From contig JAFWCK010000008.1 of NCBI GenBank assembly GCA_017536965.1, positions 1 through 64,000 of the forward strand: a DNA stretch of 64,000 nt, given 5' to 3'. Positions 42,995-51,484 of the stretch are shown piece after piece; the first letter of the stretch is position 1, and each line of letters starts with the position of its first letter. A model generated the notes under the pieces. It saw only the letters and a program-made list of their open reading frames with translations, did not search any database and was not told the DNA's origin. Source of the DNA: Lachnospiraceae bacterium (lineage in GTDB: Bacteria > Bacillota > Clostridia > Lachnospirales > Lachnospiraceae). The position numbers and the translations under genes were made by a program.

Positions 42995-43740
42995 GGAGGA
43001 TCCTCTTTATGATCCTCTGGATCCTGCTGGCAGTTATTTTTCTGGGATACGGGATCTGTATTGCAAGTGTACATTCCGGGACAAAGTTTTTTCTGATCTG
43101 GTTTGTACTGGGAGCGTTGTGCCTTTTTCTTGCAATTGCTGCCTGGCAGAACTGGTGGGCTCTTTTACCGAAGGCTTTAAAAAGAATTGTTCTTATTATT
43201 GTCATCCTGTGCGGGATTATCTTTCTTTTAGTTGAAGGATGCGTGGTTAGCGGTTTTTCGAAAAAGGAAGAGAGGGCTTATGATTACCTCCTTGTGCTCG
43301 GAGCACAGGTAAAGGAAACCGGGCCAAGCGTAGTCCTGCTGTATCGACTGGATCAGGCTGTTTCATATTTGGAAACGCATCCGGAGACATGCTGTATAGT
43401 ATCCGGCGGTCAGGGAGATAATGAGCCGTGGACAGAGGCGGAAGGGATGAAGTCTTATTTGATCCAAAAAGGGATCGCAGAGGAGCGGATCCTGAAAGAA
43501 GAGGATTCCCTAAAGACCAACCAGAACATCCGCAACAGTATGAAACTGATCCCTGAACATGCATCGGTTGGAATTGTTACCAATAATTTCCATATGTTCC
43601 GGGCTTTAAAGATTGCGAAAAAGCAGGGGATGACAGATTTTGGAGGACTTGCTGCCGGATCGAAACCATTCTATCTCCCTAACAACATGCTGCGGGAGTT
43701 CTTTGGGATCGTGAAAGACTTTTTGAAAGGGAACCTATAA
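42991..43740 (+). CDS. YdcF/SanA-like DUF218 membrane protein
   Basis: The 249-residue protein has three N-terminal hydrophobic segments and a DUF218 domain with DYLLVLGAQVKETGPS, IVSGGQGDNE and DSLKTNQNIRNSM. Relatives (ElyC, SanA, YdcF) affect cell-envelope integrity. It starts within the stop codon of the upstream lipoprotein gene. Confidence 0.85.
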   Translation: MRRILFMILWILLAVIFLGYGICIASVHSGTKFFLIWFVLGALCLFLAIAAWQNWWALLPKALKRIVLIIVILCGIIFLLVEGCVVSGFSKKEERAYDYLLVLGAQVKETGPSVVLLYRLDQAVSYLETHPETCCIVSGGQGDNEPWTEAEGMKSYLIQKGIAEERILKEEDSLKTNQNIRNSMKLIPEHASVGIVTNNFHMFRALKIAKKQGMTDFGGLAAGSKPFYLPNNMLREFFGIVKDFLKGNL

Positions 43741-43858
43741 CAGAAGGGTTTCTTACTGTTTTTTATTTATATAGTTATAGAAAATAAGAGTATCCTCTGC
43801 TATAATTTTTAAAATAAACTTCTGAAGAATCACGAGAAATGAACAAATAGATCAAATC

Positions 43859-43887
43859 AGGCATTCCCGGAAGGAGAATGCCTTTTT
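43859..43887 (+). terminator. Terminator-like hairpin just before cobT
   Basis: AGGCATTC and GAATGCCT form an 8-bp stem with a 9-base loop followed by four T. TATAAT lies at 43801-43806 upstream, so this may be an attenuator for cobT or the end of the upstream unit. It is too short to be a cobalamin riboswitch. Confidence 0.6.
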
Positions 43888-43898
43888 AGGGAAAAGAA

Positions 43899-44957
43899 AT
43901 GACTTATCAGGAAACAATCGACCAAATAAAAAATGCAGACCAAACCATCTACTATCAATGCCTGACAAACTGGGATAATGTTGCCAAGCCGCTTCATAGT
44001 CTGGGGGATTTTGAATATCTGACGGCTAAAATCGGAGCGGCACAAGGGACAACGGATATTTGTATTGACCGTAAAAGAGTTCTGGTATTCTGTTCTGACA
44101 ACGGTGTGGTAGAAGAAGGAATCAGTCAATCTGATCACACTGTTACAACAGCAGTCGCGAAAGCATTGGCAGAGGGCACCTCGAATGTAAACATCTTTGC
44201 CAAGCAGGTAGGAGCAGACGTAGAGGTCTATGATACCGGTATGGTAGATGACTTGGACATCGAAAGATTGATCGTGCAAAAAAGGGCGAACGGGACAAGA
44301 AATCTTTCCAAAGAGCCGGCAATGACAAAAGAACAGTTGACCTTTGCTTTAGAGGCAGGTATCAATGCGGCCCAGAAAGCGAAAGAAGACGGAATCCAGA
44401 TTGTTGTGATCGGAGAAATGGGAATTGGCAATACGACTACCTCTGCGGCTGTCGCATCCATTCTTTTAAATCAGGATCCGCATCTGATGACTGGCCGTGG
44501 GTCCGGGCTTTCCGATGAGGGTTTAAAACGAAAGATTCATGTCATTGAACAGTGTATAGAAGTCAACAAGCCAGACCCGAAAGATCCTCTGGATGTTCTG
44601 GCAAAAGCGGGAGGCTTTGATATAGCAGCAATGTGCGGCGTGATACTAGGATGTGCAGCAGTGGGTCTGCCGGTGGTGTTAGATGGTGTGATCTCCTGCA
44701 CTGCAGGCTGCTGCGCAAAGGCAATTGCATCGGAAACATTGGATTACATGATTCCGTCCCATGTCAGTAATGAGCCGGCAGGAAGAGCTATTCTGGACTT
44801 TTTGGGAATGCATGGACCAATTGACGCCCACATGGCTTTAGGCGAGGGAACCGGCGGCGTGATGCTCCTGCCGCTCCTGGAGATGGCTTTAAAGCTCTAT
44901 CATGGCACACATAGTTTTGAAAATATAGGTATTGATGCATATACCGAACAGAAATAG
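43899..44957 (+). CDS. cobT: Nicotinate-nucleotide--dimethylbenzimidazole phosphoribosyltransferase CobT
   Basis: CobT makes alpha-ribazole phosphate from dimethylbenzimidazole and nicotinate mononucleotide for the lower ligand of cobalamin. The 352-residue protein has VFCSDNGVVEEGISQSDHTV, GEMGIGNTTT, GRGSGLSDEG and the C-terminal GEGTGG with the catalytic glutamate. It starts a cobT-cobU-cobS-(cobU-like)-cobC unit. Confidence 0.95.
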   Translation: MTYQETIDQIKNADQTIYYQCLTNWDNVAKPLHSLGDFEYLTAKIGAAQGTTDICIDRKRVLVFCSDNGVVEEGISQSDHTVTTAVAKALAEGTSNVNIFAKQVGADVEVYDTGMVDDLDIERLIVQKRANGTRNLSKEPAMTKEQLTFALEAGINAAQKAKEDGIQIVVIGEMGIGNTTTSAAVASILLNQDPHLMTGRGSGLSDEGLKRKIHVIEQCIEVNKPDPKDPLDVLAKAGGFDIAAMCGVILGCAAVGLPVVLDGVISCTAGCCAKAIASETLDYMIPSHVSNEPAGRAILDFLGMHGPIDAHMALGEGTGGVMLLPLLEMALKLYHGTHSFENIGIDAYTEQK

Positions 44958-44963
44958 AAAGTA

Positions 44964-45512
44964 ATGAAAGCATTTATTATCGGCGGAAGCGGCAACGGGA
45001 AAAGTGCATTTGCAGAAAAGGTTGCAGCTAAGCTGGGCGGAAAAATGATATATATTGCTACCATGCCGATCTTCTCAGAAGAGGATATCAAGGTTGTAGA
45101 ACGTCATCACAAGCTTCGTGCCGGACGGGGTTTCGAAACGCTGGAACGTCCGCAGCGGATCGAAGATGTTCCGGATCATGGAGAAACAGTTCTGCTGGAA
45201 TGTATGTCTACCCATGTGGCAAATGTTATGTTCGGAGATGGGTTCGATGAGTTAAGAAGTAATCCGGATACTAATTATGCAGAAGAAATCTGGAAAGAGA
45301 TCGGTCCGGTTTTTGAAAGAGAGGGCAATACGATCATCGTATCTGCAGAAGTTACAATGGATGGAAATACATATGACCCTGCTACCGAACAATATATCCG
45401 TACGTTAGCTGAGATTAATAACCATCTTGCTGACGCGGCAGATTTATTCGTGGAAGTTGTATACGGAATCCCACTGGTACATAAAGGCAGTATTGCTTTT
45501 TTGGAAGAGTAA
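44964..45512 (+). CDS. cobU: Adenosylcobinamide kinase/guanylyltransferase CobU
   Basis: The 182-residue protein has the P-loop IGGSGNGKSAFAEK near residue 5, IYIATMP, and HHKLRAGRGFETLERP with the histidine that takes GMP. CobU phosphorylates adenosylcobinamide and then adds GMP. The segment SAEVTMDG departs from the usual EVGxGIVP; that motif appears instead in the small protein encoded at 46313. The two may therefore work together or divide the job. Confidence 0.85.
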   Translation: MKAFIIGGSGNGKSAFAEKVAAKLGGKMIYIATMPIFSEEDIKVVERHHKLRAGRGFETLERPQRIEDVPDHGETVLLECMSTHVANVMFGDGFDELRSNPDTNYAEEIWKEIGPVFEREGNTIIVSAEVTMDGNTYDPATEQYIRTLAEINNHLADAADLFVEVVYGIPLVHKGSIAFLEE

Positions 45513-45517
45513 AAGAC

Positions 45518-46300
45518 ATGTTAAGAAGTATTATTATTGCATTACAGACATATTCGAGAATACCGATGCCGCAGGTCGAATGGACAGAAAAATCCATGAA
45601 ATACGCGATCTGCTTTTTCCCGGTTGTAGGAATTTTTACGGGTGGCTTTGAGATCCTCTGGGTCTTTCTGGCAGGACTTTTGCATCTGCCGGCTTTAATC
45701 TATGGGGCAGTGGCCTGTGCAATCCCGATCCTTGTTTCCGGAGCAATCCATATGGATGGTTTCTGCGACACTGTGGATGCGCTTTCCTCCCATCAGAGCA
45801 AAGAGCGCATGTTAGAGATTTTGAAAGACTCGCATGCCGGAGCATTTGCTATCATTTTTGGCGCGTTGTATTTGATCGTTTATTTTGCCTCCTGGAGTGG
45901 TATTGCGACCATCATTGAATGGCACGGAGGAAGCTGGAATATTCTTTTTGCCGTGTGTTTCGGATTTATCCTTTCCAGAGGATTGAGCGGACTGGCACTG
46001 AACTTGTTCCGCGGCGCCAGAAGCCGGGGAATGCTGCAGGGGTTCAAAGATGCAGCAGATAAAAAAATGCTGACGATCACAATGCTGATCTATATCGTTG
46101 TTGCTGCTTTCTTTATGATCTTTTTTGCCGGATGGATCGGCGCAGTCATGGTTGCAGCAAACGGATTATTATTCCTGTATTACCGGTTATTATCTTACCG
46201 GAAATTTGGCGGGATCACCGGTGATCTTGCAGGATGGTTTCTGCAGCTTTCGGAGTTGACCACAATTGTAGCGGCAGTCCTTTTGGGATTCGTTTTATAA
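45518..46300 (+). CDS. cobS: Adenosylcobinamide-GDP ribazoletransferase CobS
   Basis: The 260-residue membrane protein has TYSRIPMP near the N-terminus and the motif GAIHMDGFCDTVDALSSH, which binds the substrate and metal. CobS joins alpha-ribazole to GDP-cobinamide, finishing cobalamin. It is in the cob unit between cobU and the cobU-like gene. Confidence 0.95.
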   Translation: MLRSIIIALQTYSRIPMPQVEWTEKSMKYAICFFPVVGIFTGGFEILWVFLAGLLHLPALIYGAVACAIPILVSGAIHMDGFCDTVDALSSHQSKERMLEILKDSHAGAFAIIFGALYLIVYFASWSGIATIIEWHGGSWNILFAVCFGFILSRGLSGLALNLFRGARSRGMLQGFKDAADKKMLTITMLIYIVVAAFFMIFFAGWIGAVMVAANGLLFLYYRLLSYRKFGGITGDLAGWFLQLSELTTIVAAVLLGFVL

Positions 46301-46312
46301 GGAGAGTTTTTT

Positions 46313-46675
46313 ATGAAGTTGTACATTGGCGGATTAGGACATGGACAGGCACTTCTCGCTGAAAAAGAGACGGGACTTAAGCCGGAACAATGTTCGGAAG
46401 AGACGGCGCTGCAAGCAAAAGCGATCGATAATTTTGAAGAGATTATAAAGGAAATTGTAAAAAAAGATGGCGATGCACAGGATTTTGCCAAAAGACTGCT
46501 TTTGGAGAACCCGGATGTGGTCGTTGTAGCGAATGAGATCGGGTGCGGCATCCATCCGTTGGAACGGATCGACAGGCGTTGGAGAGAGCAGACCGGAAGA
46601 GCTTTATGTATCCTGGCTGATGGTGCAGAAAGCGTCACGCGCGTCTGCTGTGGGATCGGACAGAAGATAAAGTAA
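46313..46675 (+). CDS. Short CobU-like protein lacking the P-loop lysine
   Basis: The 120-residue protein resembles CobU ends joined together. The start GGLGHGQALLAEKETG looks like a CobU P-loop but has no GKS. The end, ANEIGCGIHPLERIDRRWRE with CGIGQKIK, matches the CobU motif with EVGxGIVP and its C-terminus. The GMP-accepting histidine region is missing. It could be a degenerate or partner subunit of the CobU at 44964, which lacks the EVGxGIVP motif. It has a good ribosome binding site (AAGGAGAG). Confidence 0.7.
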   Translation: MKLYIGGLGHGQALLAEKETGLKPEQCSEETALQAKAIDNFEEIIKEIVKKDGDAQDFAKRLLLENPDVVVVANEIGCGIHPLERIDRRWREQTGRALCILADGAESVTRVCCGIGQKIK

Positions 46676-46684
46676 GGACTTCAT

Positions 46685-47272
46685 ATGAAAGTGGTAATGA
46701 TCCGGCATGGGAAGACCCCGGGAAATCTGTTAAAACAATATATCGGACGCACCGATCAGTCTCTTGCAGATGAAGGCATCAAGGAGTTAAAAGCAATTGC
46801 TTCATCAGAAGAGTTTAAACAAACTTTGGATTCAGAAAAAGTAGAAAAGATCTTTGTAACTCCGCTCAAACGAACCCAGGAGACGGCAGCAATCCTTTTC
46901 CCGAATGCAAGGCAGATGATCATTAATGATCTGCGGGAAATGGATTTCGGTATCTTTGAAGAAAAAAACTATATCGATCTGGAACACAGTAAAGAATACG
47001 CAGCCTGGCTGGATACGCACTGTGAATCCAAAGTGCCGGAGGGGGAAGATAAAGCCTCTTTCAGCAAAAGAAGCTGTAACGCCTTTCTGCAATGTATGAA
47101 AGATAGCGGAGATGAAGTTGTTTATTTCCTCGTTCATGGCGGAACGATCATGTCTGTGATGGAGGCATTTGCGGAAACAAGGCAGGAATACTACAAATGG
47201 TATGCGGAAAACGGACATGGTTATATGGCAGAATGGGATGGAAGCGTACTTTCAAAAATCCAGGCGGTATAA
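46685..47272 (+). CDS. cobC: Histidine phosphatase, probable alpha-ribazole phosphatase CobC
   Basis: The 195-residue protein has MIRHGKTPGNLLKQYIGRTDQSL with the RHG catalytic motif and a second histidine in VHGGTIMSVM. The family covers CobC, which dephosphorylates alpha-ribazole phosphate or cobalamin phosphate. The cob gene context makes CobC the best fit. Confidence 0.85.
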   Translation: MKVVMIRHGKTPGNLLKQYIGRTDQSLADEGIKELKAIASSEEFKQTLDSEKVEKIFVTPLKRTQETAAILFPNARQMIINDLREMDFGIFEEKNYIDLEHSKEYAAWLDTHCESKVPEGEDKASFSKRSCNAFLQCMKDSGDEVVYFLVHGGTIMSVMEAFAETRQEYYKWYAENGHGYMAEWDGSVLSKIQAV

Positions 47273-47278
47273 AAGACA

Positions 47279-48031
47279 ATGAGAGAAATAAATTTGGCTA
47301 CAATTGATGAACATGCCATGGAACTGGCAGAGAAGTATGATCTGGGCATTGAACTGGATCAGTTCTGTACGGCCATGTATATGGATCCCCCAGAGTTTGA
47401 AACATGGGATGCAGATGCTCGCAGGTTCCTTCCGCGTGCAAGAGTTTTTCATGGACCATTTAATGAGATCTGTCCATGTGCGATCGATCCGAAAGTAAAA
47501 GCGCTTTCAATGGAACGCTACAATCAGGCATTCCAGCTTATGTATCAGTACGGTTTAAAAAAACTGATCCTGCATGGCGGTTTTGTACCGAATGTTTATT
47601 TTCCGGTGTGGTATATTGAACAGTCTATTGCCTTCTGGAAAGAATTTCTGGCTGATAAGCCGGAAGACTTCACTTTGTGTCTGGAAAATGTAATGGAACC
47701 GGAGCCGTCTTATCTGGTAGATATCGTTGCAGGGGTTGACGATAAAAGATGCCGTCTGTGTCTGGATACCGGACATGCAAATGTGGGGAATGTCTCAACT
47801 GTTCCGATCCCGGAATGGGTGAAAGCCTTTGCTCCGTATCTTGCTCATGTCCACCTGCATAATAACGACGGCGTTTGGGACTGGCATAAGAATCTGGCAG
47901 AAGGGACAATTCCAATGGAAGAAGTACTGGATCTGCTGGATGAACTGGCTCCATCAGCAAGTTTCACCTTTGAAAATATTGACGATTCAGAGGAATCCAT
48001 CCTCTGGTATCAGAAAAAGTATCAGAAATAA
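47279..48031 (+). CDS. Sugar phosphate isomerase/epimerase-like TIM barrel protein
   Basis: The 250-residue protein fits the xylose-isomerase-like TIM barrel family (FHGPFNEICPCAIDP, LENVMEPEPSYL, CLDTGHANVG, VHLHNNDGVWDWH). These enzymes bind a metal through Glu, Asp and His at the barrel end. It follows cobC by 6 bases. Whether it acts in cobalamin synthesis or elsewhere is unknown. Confidence 0.82.
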   Translation: MREINLATIDEHAMELAEKYDLGIELDQFCTAMYMDPPEFETWDADARRFLPRARVFHGPFNEICPCAIDPKVKALSMERYNQAFQLMYQYGLKKLILHGGFVPNVYFPVWYIEQSIAFWKEFLADKPEDFTLCLENVMEPEPSYLVDIVAGVDDKRCRLCLDTGHANVGNVSTVPIPEWVKAFAPYLAHVHLHNNDGVWDWHKNLAEGTIPMEEVLDLLDELAPSASFTFENIDDSEESILWYQKKYQK

Positions 48032-48147
48032 CTGTCGCGGAAGGATTGTGGTTTTTACCCAAAAATAGCAGATAATCAACAAAAAACGCAGATTTGGTCA
48101 GTTGATTTTTACTTTAGAAAAGAGTAATATACATTCAGCGCTTTGTG

Positions 48148-48186
48148 TGCTGATTTTTGGTGTGAAAAACACAATGAAAATCAGCA
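48148..48186 (+). other. Hairpin in the leader of the phloroglucinol-type cluster
   Basis: TGCTGATTTT pairs with AAAATCAGCA, with an inner GTGT-GAAAA-ACAC stem. It lies in the 231-base gap before the SDR gene and may be regulatory or a terminator of the upstream unit. Confidence 0.5.
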
Positions 48187-48262
48187 TAGAAAGCTTGCAG
48201 GCACTTGTTTACCATAATTACCTGGCAGGTTATGTCAGGAATTAGAATAAGGAGGAACAGAG

Positions 48263-49081
48263 ATGGTAAAATTAGACAAGAGTTTCGTTGAAAACATGTA
48301 TTCAGTAGAAGGCAAAGTTGCCCTGGTTACAGGTGCTACAGGCGCTTTCGGACGTGTTGCTGCTAAAGCTTATGGATACCTTGGTGCAAAGGTTGCTTTA
48401 ACAGGCCGTAATCAAGCAAAATTACAGGAATTAGCAGATGAATTCAAGGCAGAAGGCATTGAATGCGCTATCTTCGCAGCTGATCCTGCAAAAGAAGAAG
48501 ATGTTAAGAAACTGATTGAGGATGTTGTCGCTACTTATGGCAGAATCGATATCCTGGCAATCGCTCATGGATTTAACAAACCGGCAAACATTTTAGAGCA
48601 GAGCGTTGCTGACTGGCAGTACATCATGGATGCAGACTGCAAGTCCGTATACATTGTCCTGAAATATGTCTCCGAGCAGATGGTAAAACAGCTTAATGGT
48701 GAGAAACCTGCATCCGGACAGGGCGGCAAGATCGTTGTTGTTACTTCTCAGAGATCTAAGAGAGGTATGGCTGGTTACACAGGATACTGCACATCCAAGG
48801 GTGGCGCTGACATGATGATCGCTTCCATGGCTTGCGACCTGTCTGCTAAATACGGCATCAACGTAAACGCAATCTGCCCGACAGTATTCCGTTCTGAATT
48901 AACTGAGTGGATGTTCGATCCTGAATCAGCTGTATATCAGAACTTCATGAAGAGAGAGCCGATCGGACGTCTTGCAGAGCCGAGCGATTTCGTTGGCTAT
49001 GTAATCTTCCTGTCCTCTAAGGCATCTGACTTCATCACAGGCGCAGCATGCGACTGCTCAGGCGGATACTTGGTCTGCTAG
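48263..49081 (+). CDS. SDR-family reductase, candidate phloroglucinol reductase
   Basis: The 272-residue protein is a classical short-chain dehydrogenase: VTGATGAFG for the cofactor, with Ser162, Tyr175 and Lys179 as the catalytic set ([13 protein letters not shown]). A strong AAGGAGG precedes the ATG. Phloroglucinol reductase, which makes dihydrophloroglucinol with NADPH, belongs to the SDR family. The next genes fit the following steps of that pathway, which is the main reason for the call. Other ketone or quinone substrates remain possible. Confidence 0.75.
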   Translation: MVKLDKSFVENMYSVEGKVALVTGATGAFGRVAAKAYGYLGAKVALTGRNQAKLQELADEFKAEGIECAIFAADPAKEEDVKKLIEDVVATYGRIDILAIAHGFNKPANILEQSVADWQYIMDADCKSVYIVLKYVSEQMVKQLNGEKPASGQGGKIVVVTSQRSKRGMAGYTGYCTSKGGADMMIASMACDLSAKYGINVNAICPTVFRSELTEWMFDPESAVYQNFMKREPIGRLAEPSDFVGYVIFLSSKASDFITGAACDCSGGYLVC

Positions 49082-49091
49082 TGAGGAAAGG

Positions 49092-49283
49092 AAAATCAAC
49101 CGCAAGCTTTGCTTGCTAGGTTGATTTTGTTTGACGAACTTATTTCCACGTAATACGAAGCTCGCATCGCGAGCGGAAGTATGGAGTGGAAATAGAAACG
49201 CGGGAGCACGAAGTGCGTAGCGTTTCGTAGCAGCTAAAAACGTATGCGAGAGCGCTGAAAGCGCGAAGCGAGCGTATTTTAGC
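49092..49283 (+). repeat. Run of four hairpins between SDR and dehydrogenase genes
   Basis: Four inverted repeats follow one another: 49092-49128 (AAAATCAAC/GTTGATTTT, terminator-like), 49141-49194 (TATTTCCAC/GTGGAAATA), 49195-49226 (GAAACGC/GCGTTTC with inner GCAC/GTGC) and 49233-49283 (GCTAAAA/TTTTAGC with inner AGCGC). Loops are GAA or similar. It is a dense, non-coding, structured stretch. Confidence 0.75.
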
Positions 49284-49340
49284 AAAAGCTAAAAGCACGT
49301 AGCATTTAACAATTCTTATTACTAAGGAGAATGCATTACA

Positions 49341-50270
49341 ATGGAAAAAGTTAAAAATGTCGTTATTTGTGGCGCAGGAATGATGGGCAATATGATCGGT
49401 CTGGTATTCTCCAGCTGCCCGGATTTCAACGTTACAATTTGGAACAGAAGAGAAAAACCTTGTCTGGAAGTTATCGAAGATAACCTCAACCAGCTTAAAG
49501 ATAAAGGCATCATCACAGAAGCAGAAGTGAAAGACCGCATGAGCAGAATCAACTTCGTATTCCCGGATAAGGGCGAAGAATTCAAAAATGCAGATCTTAT
49601 CATCGAGTGCGTTGCAGAAGTTATGGAGACCAAGCAGGATCTCTTCGCTGAATTAGAAGGAATCTGCCGTGATGACTGCATCTTCGCAACAAACACTTCC
49701 GTAATGAGCCCGACAGAGATCGCTTCCAAGTGCCAGCACAAAGAAAGAGTTGTTGGAACACACTTCTGGAATCCGGGTCACTTAATTCCGTTGGTAGAAG
49801 TTGTTAAGACAGCTGATACAACAGAAGAAGTTATGCAGCTTACGATCGATGCTCTTGAAAGAGCAGGCAAAAAGCCGATCTACTGCAAGAAAGACGTTCC
49901 GGGATTCGTTGCAAACAGAATGCAGCACGCTCTTTGGAGAGAAGCTATCTCTATCGTTGAGCAGGGCATCGCTGATCCTAAGACAGTTGACGATGCAGTT
50001 AAATACAGCTTTGGTCTTCGTCTTCCGCAGCTGGCTCCTATCGAGAACTCCGATATGGTCGGAACACAGCTTACATATAACATTCACAACTATGTTCTGA
50101 AATATCTGGCAGATAATCATGAGCCGTCACCGCTGCTGCAGCAGATGCTCGATGAAGGAAAGATGGGCTTTGCTTCAGGAGAAGGCTTCCTGAAATGGGA
50201 CGATGAATCCATCGCTAAATCCAAGACTGATCTGAATGAGTACCTCATCAAGATGGTCTATGGCAAATAA
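49341..50270 (+). CDS. 3-hydroxyacyl dehydrogenase family, candidate 3-hydroxy-5-oxohexanoate dehydrogenase
   Basis: The 309-residue protein has ICGAGMMGNMIGLVFS for NAD binding and the 3-hydroxybutyryl-CoA dehydrogenase layout (NTSVMSPTEIA, VGTHFWNPGHLIPLVEV, PGFVANRMQHAL). AAGGAGA precedes the ATG. In phloroglucinol breakdown a dehydrogenase oxidises 3-hydroxy-5-oxohexanoate to 3,5-dioxohexanoate (triacetate). Its position between an SDR and a cyclase-family hydrolase supports this. Ordinary 3-hydroxybutyryl-CoA dehydrogenase is the alternative. Confidence 0.82.
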   Translation: MEKVKNVVICGAGMMGNMIGLVFSSCPDFNVTIWNRREKPCLEVIEDNLNQLKDKGIITEAEVKDRMSRINFVFPDKGEEFKNADLIIECVAEVMETKQDLFAELEGICRDDCIFATNTSVMSPTEIASKCQHKERVVGTHFWNPGHLIPLVEVVKTADTTEEVMQLTIDALERAGKKPIYCKKDVPGFVANRMQHALWREAISIVEQGIADPKTVDDAVKYSFGLRLPQLAPIENSDMVGTQLTYNIHNYVLKYLADNHEPSPLLQQMLDEGKMGFASGEGFLKWDDESIAKSKTDLNEYLIKMVYGK

Positions 50271-50282
50271 GATTTTGATTGT

Positions 50283-50316
50283 ACAGACACATGGTTCTTC
50301 GGAACTATGTGTCTGT
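50283..50316 (+). terminator. UUCG-capped hairpin
   Basis: ACAGACACATGGTTC and GAACTATGTGTCTGT form a 15-bp stem (one G-T) closed by a TTCG loop. No T-run follows at once; it may stabilise the mRNA or weakly terminate. Confidence 0.65.
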
Positions 50317-50323
50317 TACAGTT

Positions 50324-50347
50324 AAAAATAATAACGTTATTATTTTT
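50324..50347 (+). other. 24-bp perfect palindrome before the cyclase gene
   Basis: AAAAATAATAAC (50324-50335) is followed directly by its complement GTTATTATTTTT (50336-50347). It ends just before the ribosome binding site of the cyclase-family gene. It could be an operator or an AT-rich hairpin. Confidence 0.6.
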
Positions 50348-50364
50348 TTAATGGAGGAAAAAAA

Positions 50365-51384
50365 ATGGGAAAAAAAGTATTTGTTGACTTAACACATCCT
50401 TTCAGCGCTGAAATTCCACGTTGGCCTTATTTTGATAAGCCATTCATCGAGGGAAAACACAGCATGGCTAAGGGCGGCGTTCTGACTCAGTATGTTGGAT
50501 GCACAATGCATACAGGTACTCACTGCGACGCTCCACGTCACGTCATGGAGTTCGAATTCGACGGAAAAAGAGCACGTTACACGCATGAAATGCCTGTCGA
50601 TGCTTACACCGGCGATGCAGTTTGCTTAGAGATCCATGTTGGCCGTTGGGAGCTCATCATGCCTGAGCATCTTGAGGATGCTTGCAAGAGAGCAAACATT
50701 AAGCCGTCAGAGTTAGAAGGAATGGTTGTCTGCCTGAACACAGGTATGCACAGATTGTTCGACGACTCTAAAGAGTATTATCATTATTCCTGCGGTACCG
50801 GTATCGATGCTGGTCGTTGGTTCGTAGAGCACAAGGTAAAATGTGTTGCTATGGATATGCAGGCACTTGATCATCCTCTTCACACCGCTATGGGTAACAA
50901 CGGTATGACAAGAATGAACCTTCTTGGTGCATCCGGATATCCGATCACAGAAGAATACAAAGCTCAGTTCGGCGAGGAAGCTTATGCTGAATTCGATAAA
51001 TTCGAATACATCCGTATCCATGGCCAGGAAGCATATGACAAGAAGTTCGGCGATCTTGAGAAGATCGGATGCTGGGGAACATGGGAGCCATGCCACAAGA
51101 TGATGCTTGGTCATGGTATTGTTGGTGTTGAGAACCTTGGTGGTGATCTTGACAAAGTTTCCAACAAGAGATTCCGTTTCTACTGCTTCCCACTTCGTTG
51201 GTACATGGGTGATGGTTCTATGGCTCGCTGCGTTGCTGAGATTGATGAAGATCAGATCAACAAGGGCGTAAAAGACAGAACTTATCTGTACTGCGGAACT
51301 GGCTGCCAGGATAGAGATTTCATGAAGAAAAATGCAAAGAAAGCTCCTAAAAAAGCAGCAGCTAAGAAAGCAGCTAAGAAATAA
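50365..51384 (+). CDS. Cyclase-family hydrolase, candidate dihydrophloroglucinol cyclohydrolase, with Lys/Ala tail
   Basis: The 339-residue protein has HTGTHCDAPRH with metal ligands His49, His53, Asp55 and His59, the signature of the cyclase/kynurenine-formamidase-like family. Dihydrophloroglucinol cyclohydrolase, which opens the reduced ring to 3-hydroxy-5-oxohexanoate, belongs to this family. The last 19 residues are KKNAKKAPKKAAAKKAAKK, a very basic tail unusual for a soluble enzyme. GGAGGAAA precedes the ATG. Ring-opening is inferred from family and neighbours. Confidence 0.82.
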   Translation: MGKKVFVDLTHPFSAEIPRWPYFDKPFIEGKHSMAKGGVLTQYVGCTMHTGTHCDAPRHVMEFEFDGKRARYTHEMPVDAYTGDAVCLEIHVGRWELIMPEHLEDACKRANIKPSELEGMVVCLNTGMHRLFDDSKEYYHYSCGTGIDAGRWFVEHKVKCVAMDMQALDHPLHTAMGNNGMTRMNLLGASGYPITEEYKAQFGEEAYAEFDKFEYIRIHGQEAYDKKFGDLEKIGCWGTWEPCHKMMLGHGIVGVENLGGDLDKVSNKRFRFYCFPLRWYMGDGSMARCVAEIDEDQINKGVKDRTYLYCGTGCQDRDFMKKNAKKAPKKAAAKKAAKK

Positions 51385-51399
51385 TTGACAGACAAAAAT

Positions 51400-51422
51400 G
51401 GGCCGGCTTTTCGGGCCGGCCC
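51400..51422 (+). terminator. GC-rich hairpin after the cyclase gene
   Basis: GGGCCGGC pairs with GCCGGCCC across a 7-base loop. There is no T-run, so it may be a processing or stability element within the operon. Confidence 0.55.
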
Positions 51423-51484
51423 GAATTATGAAATGGATCTTCCGCATTAGAAAAGCGGACATCTATCTAGGAGGAAAAAATAAA

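Noticed and set aside
43741..43898. Possible cobalamin riboswitch before cobT
   Set aside because: The gap is only 158 bases, and I see no B12-box; it contains a promoter-like -10 and a short terminator hairpin instead.
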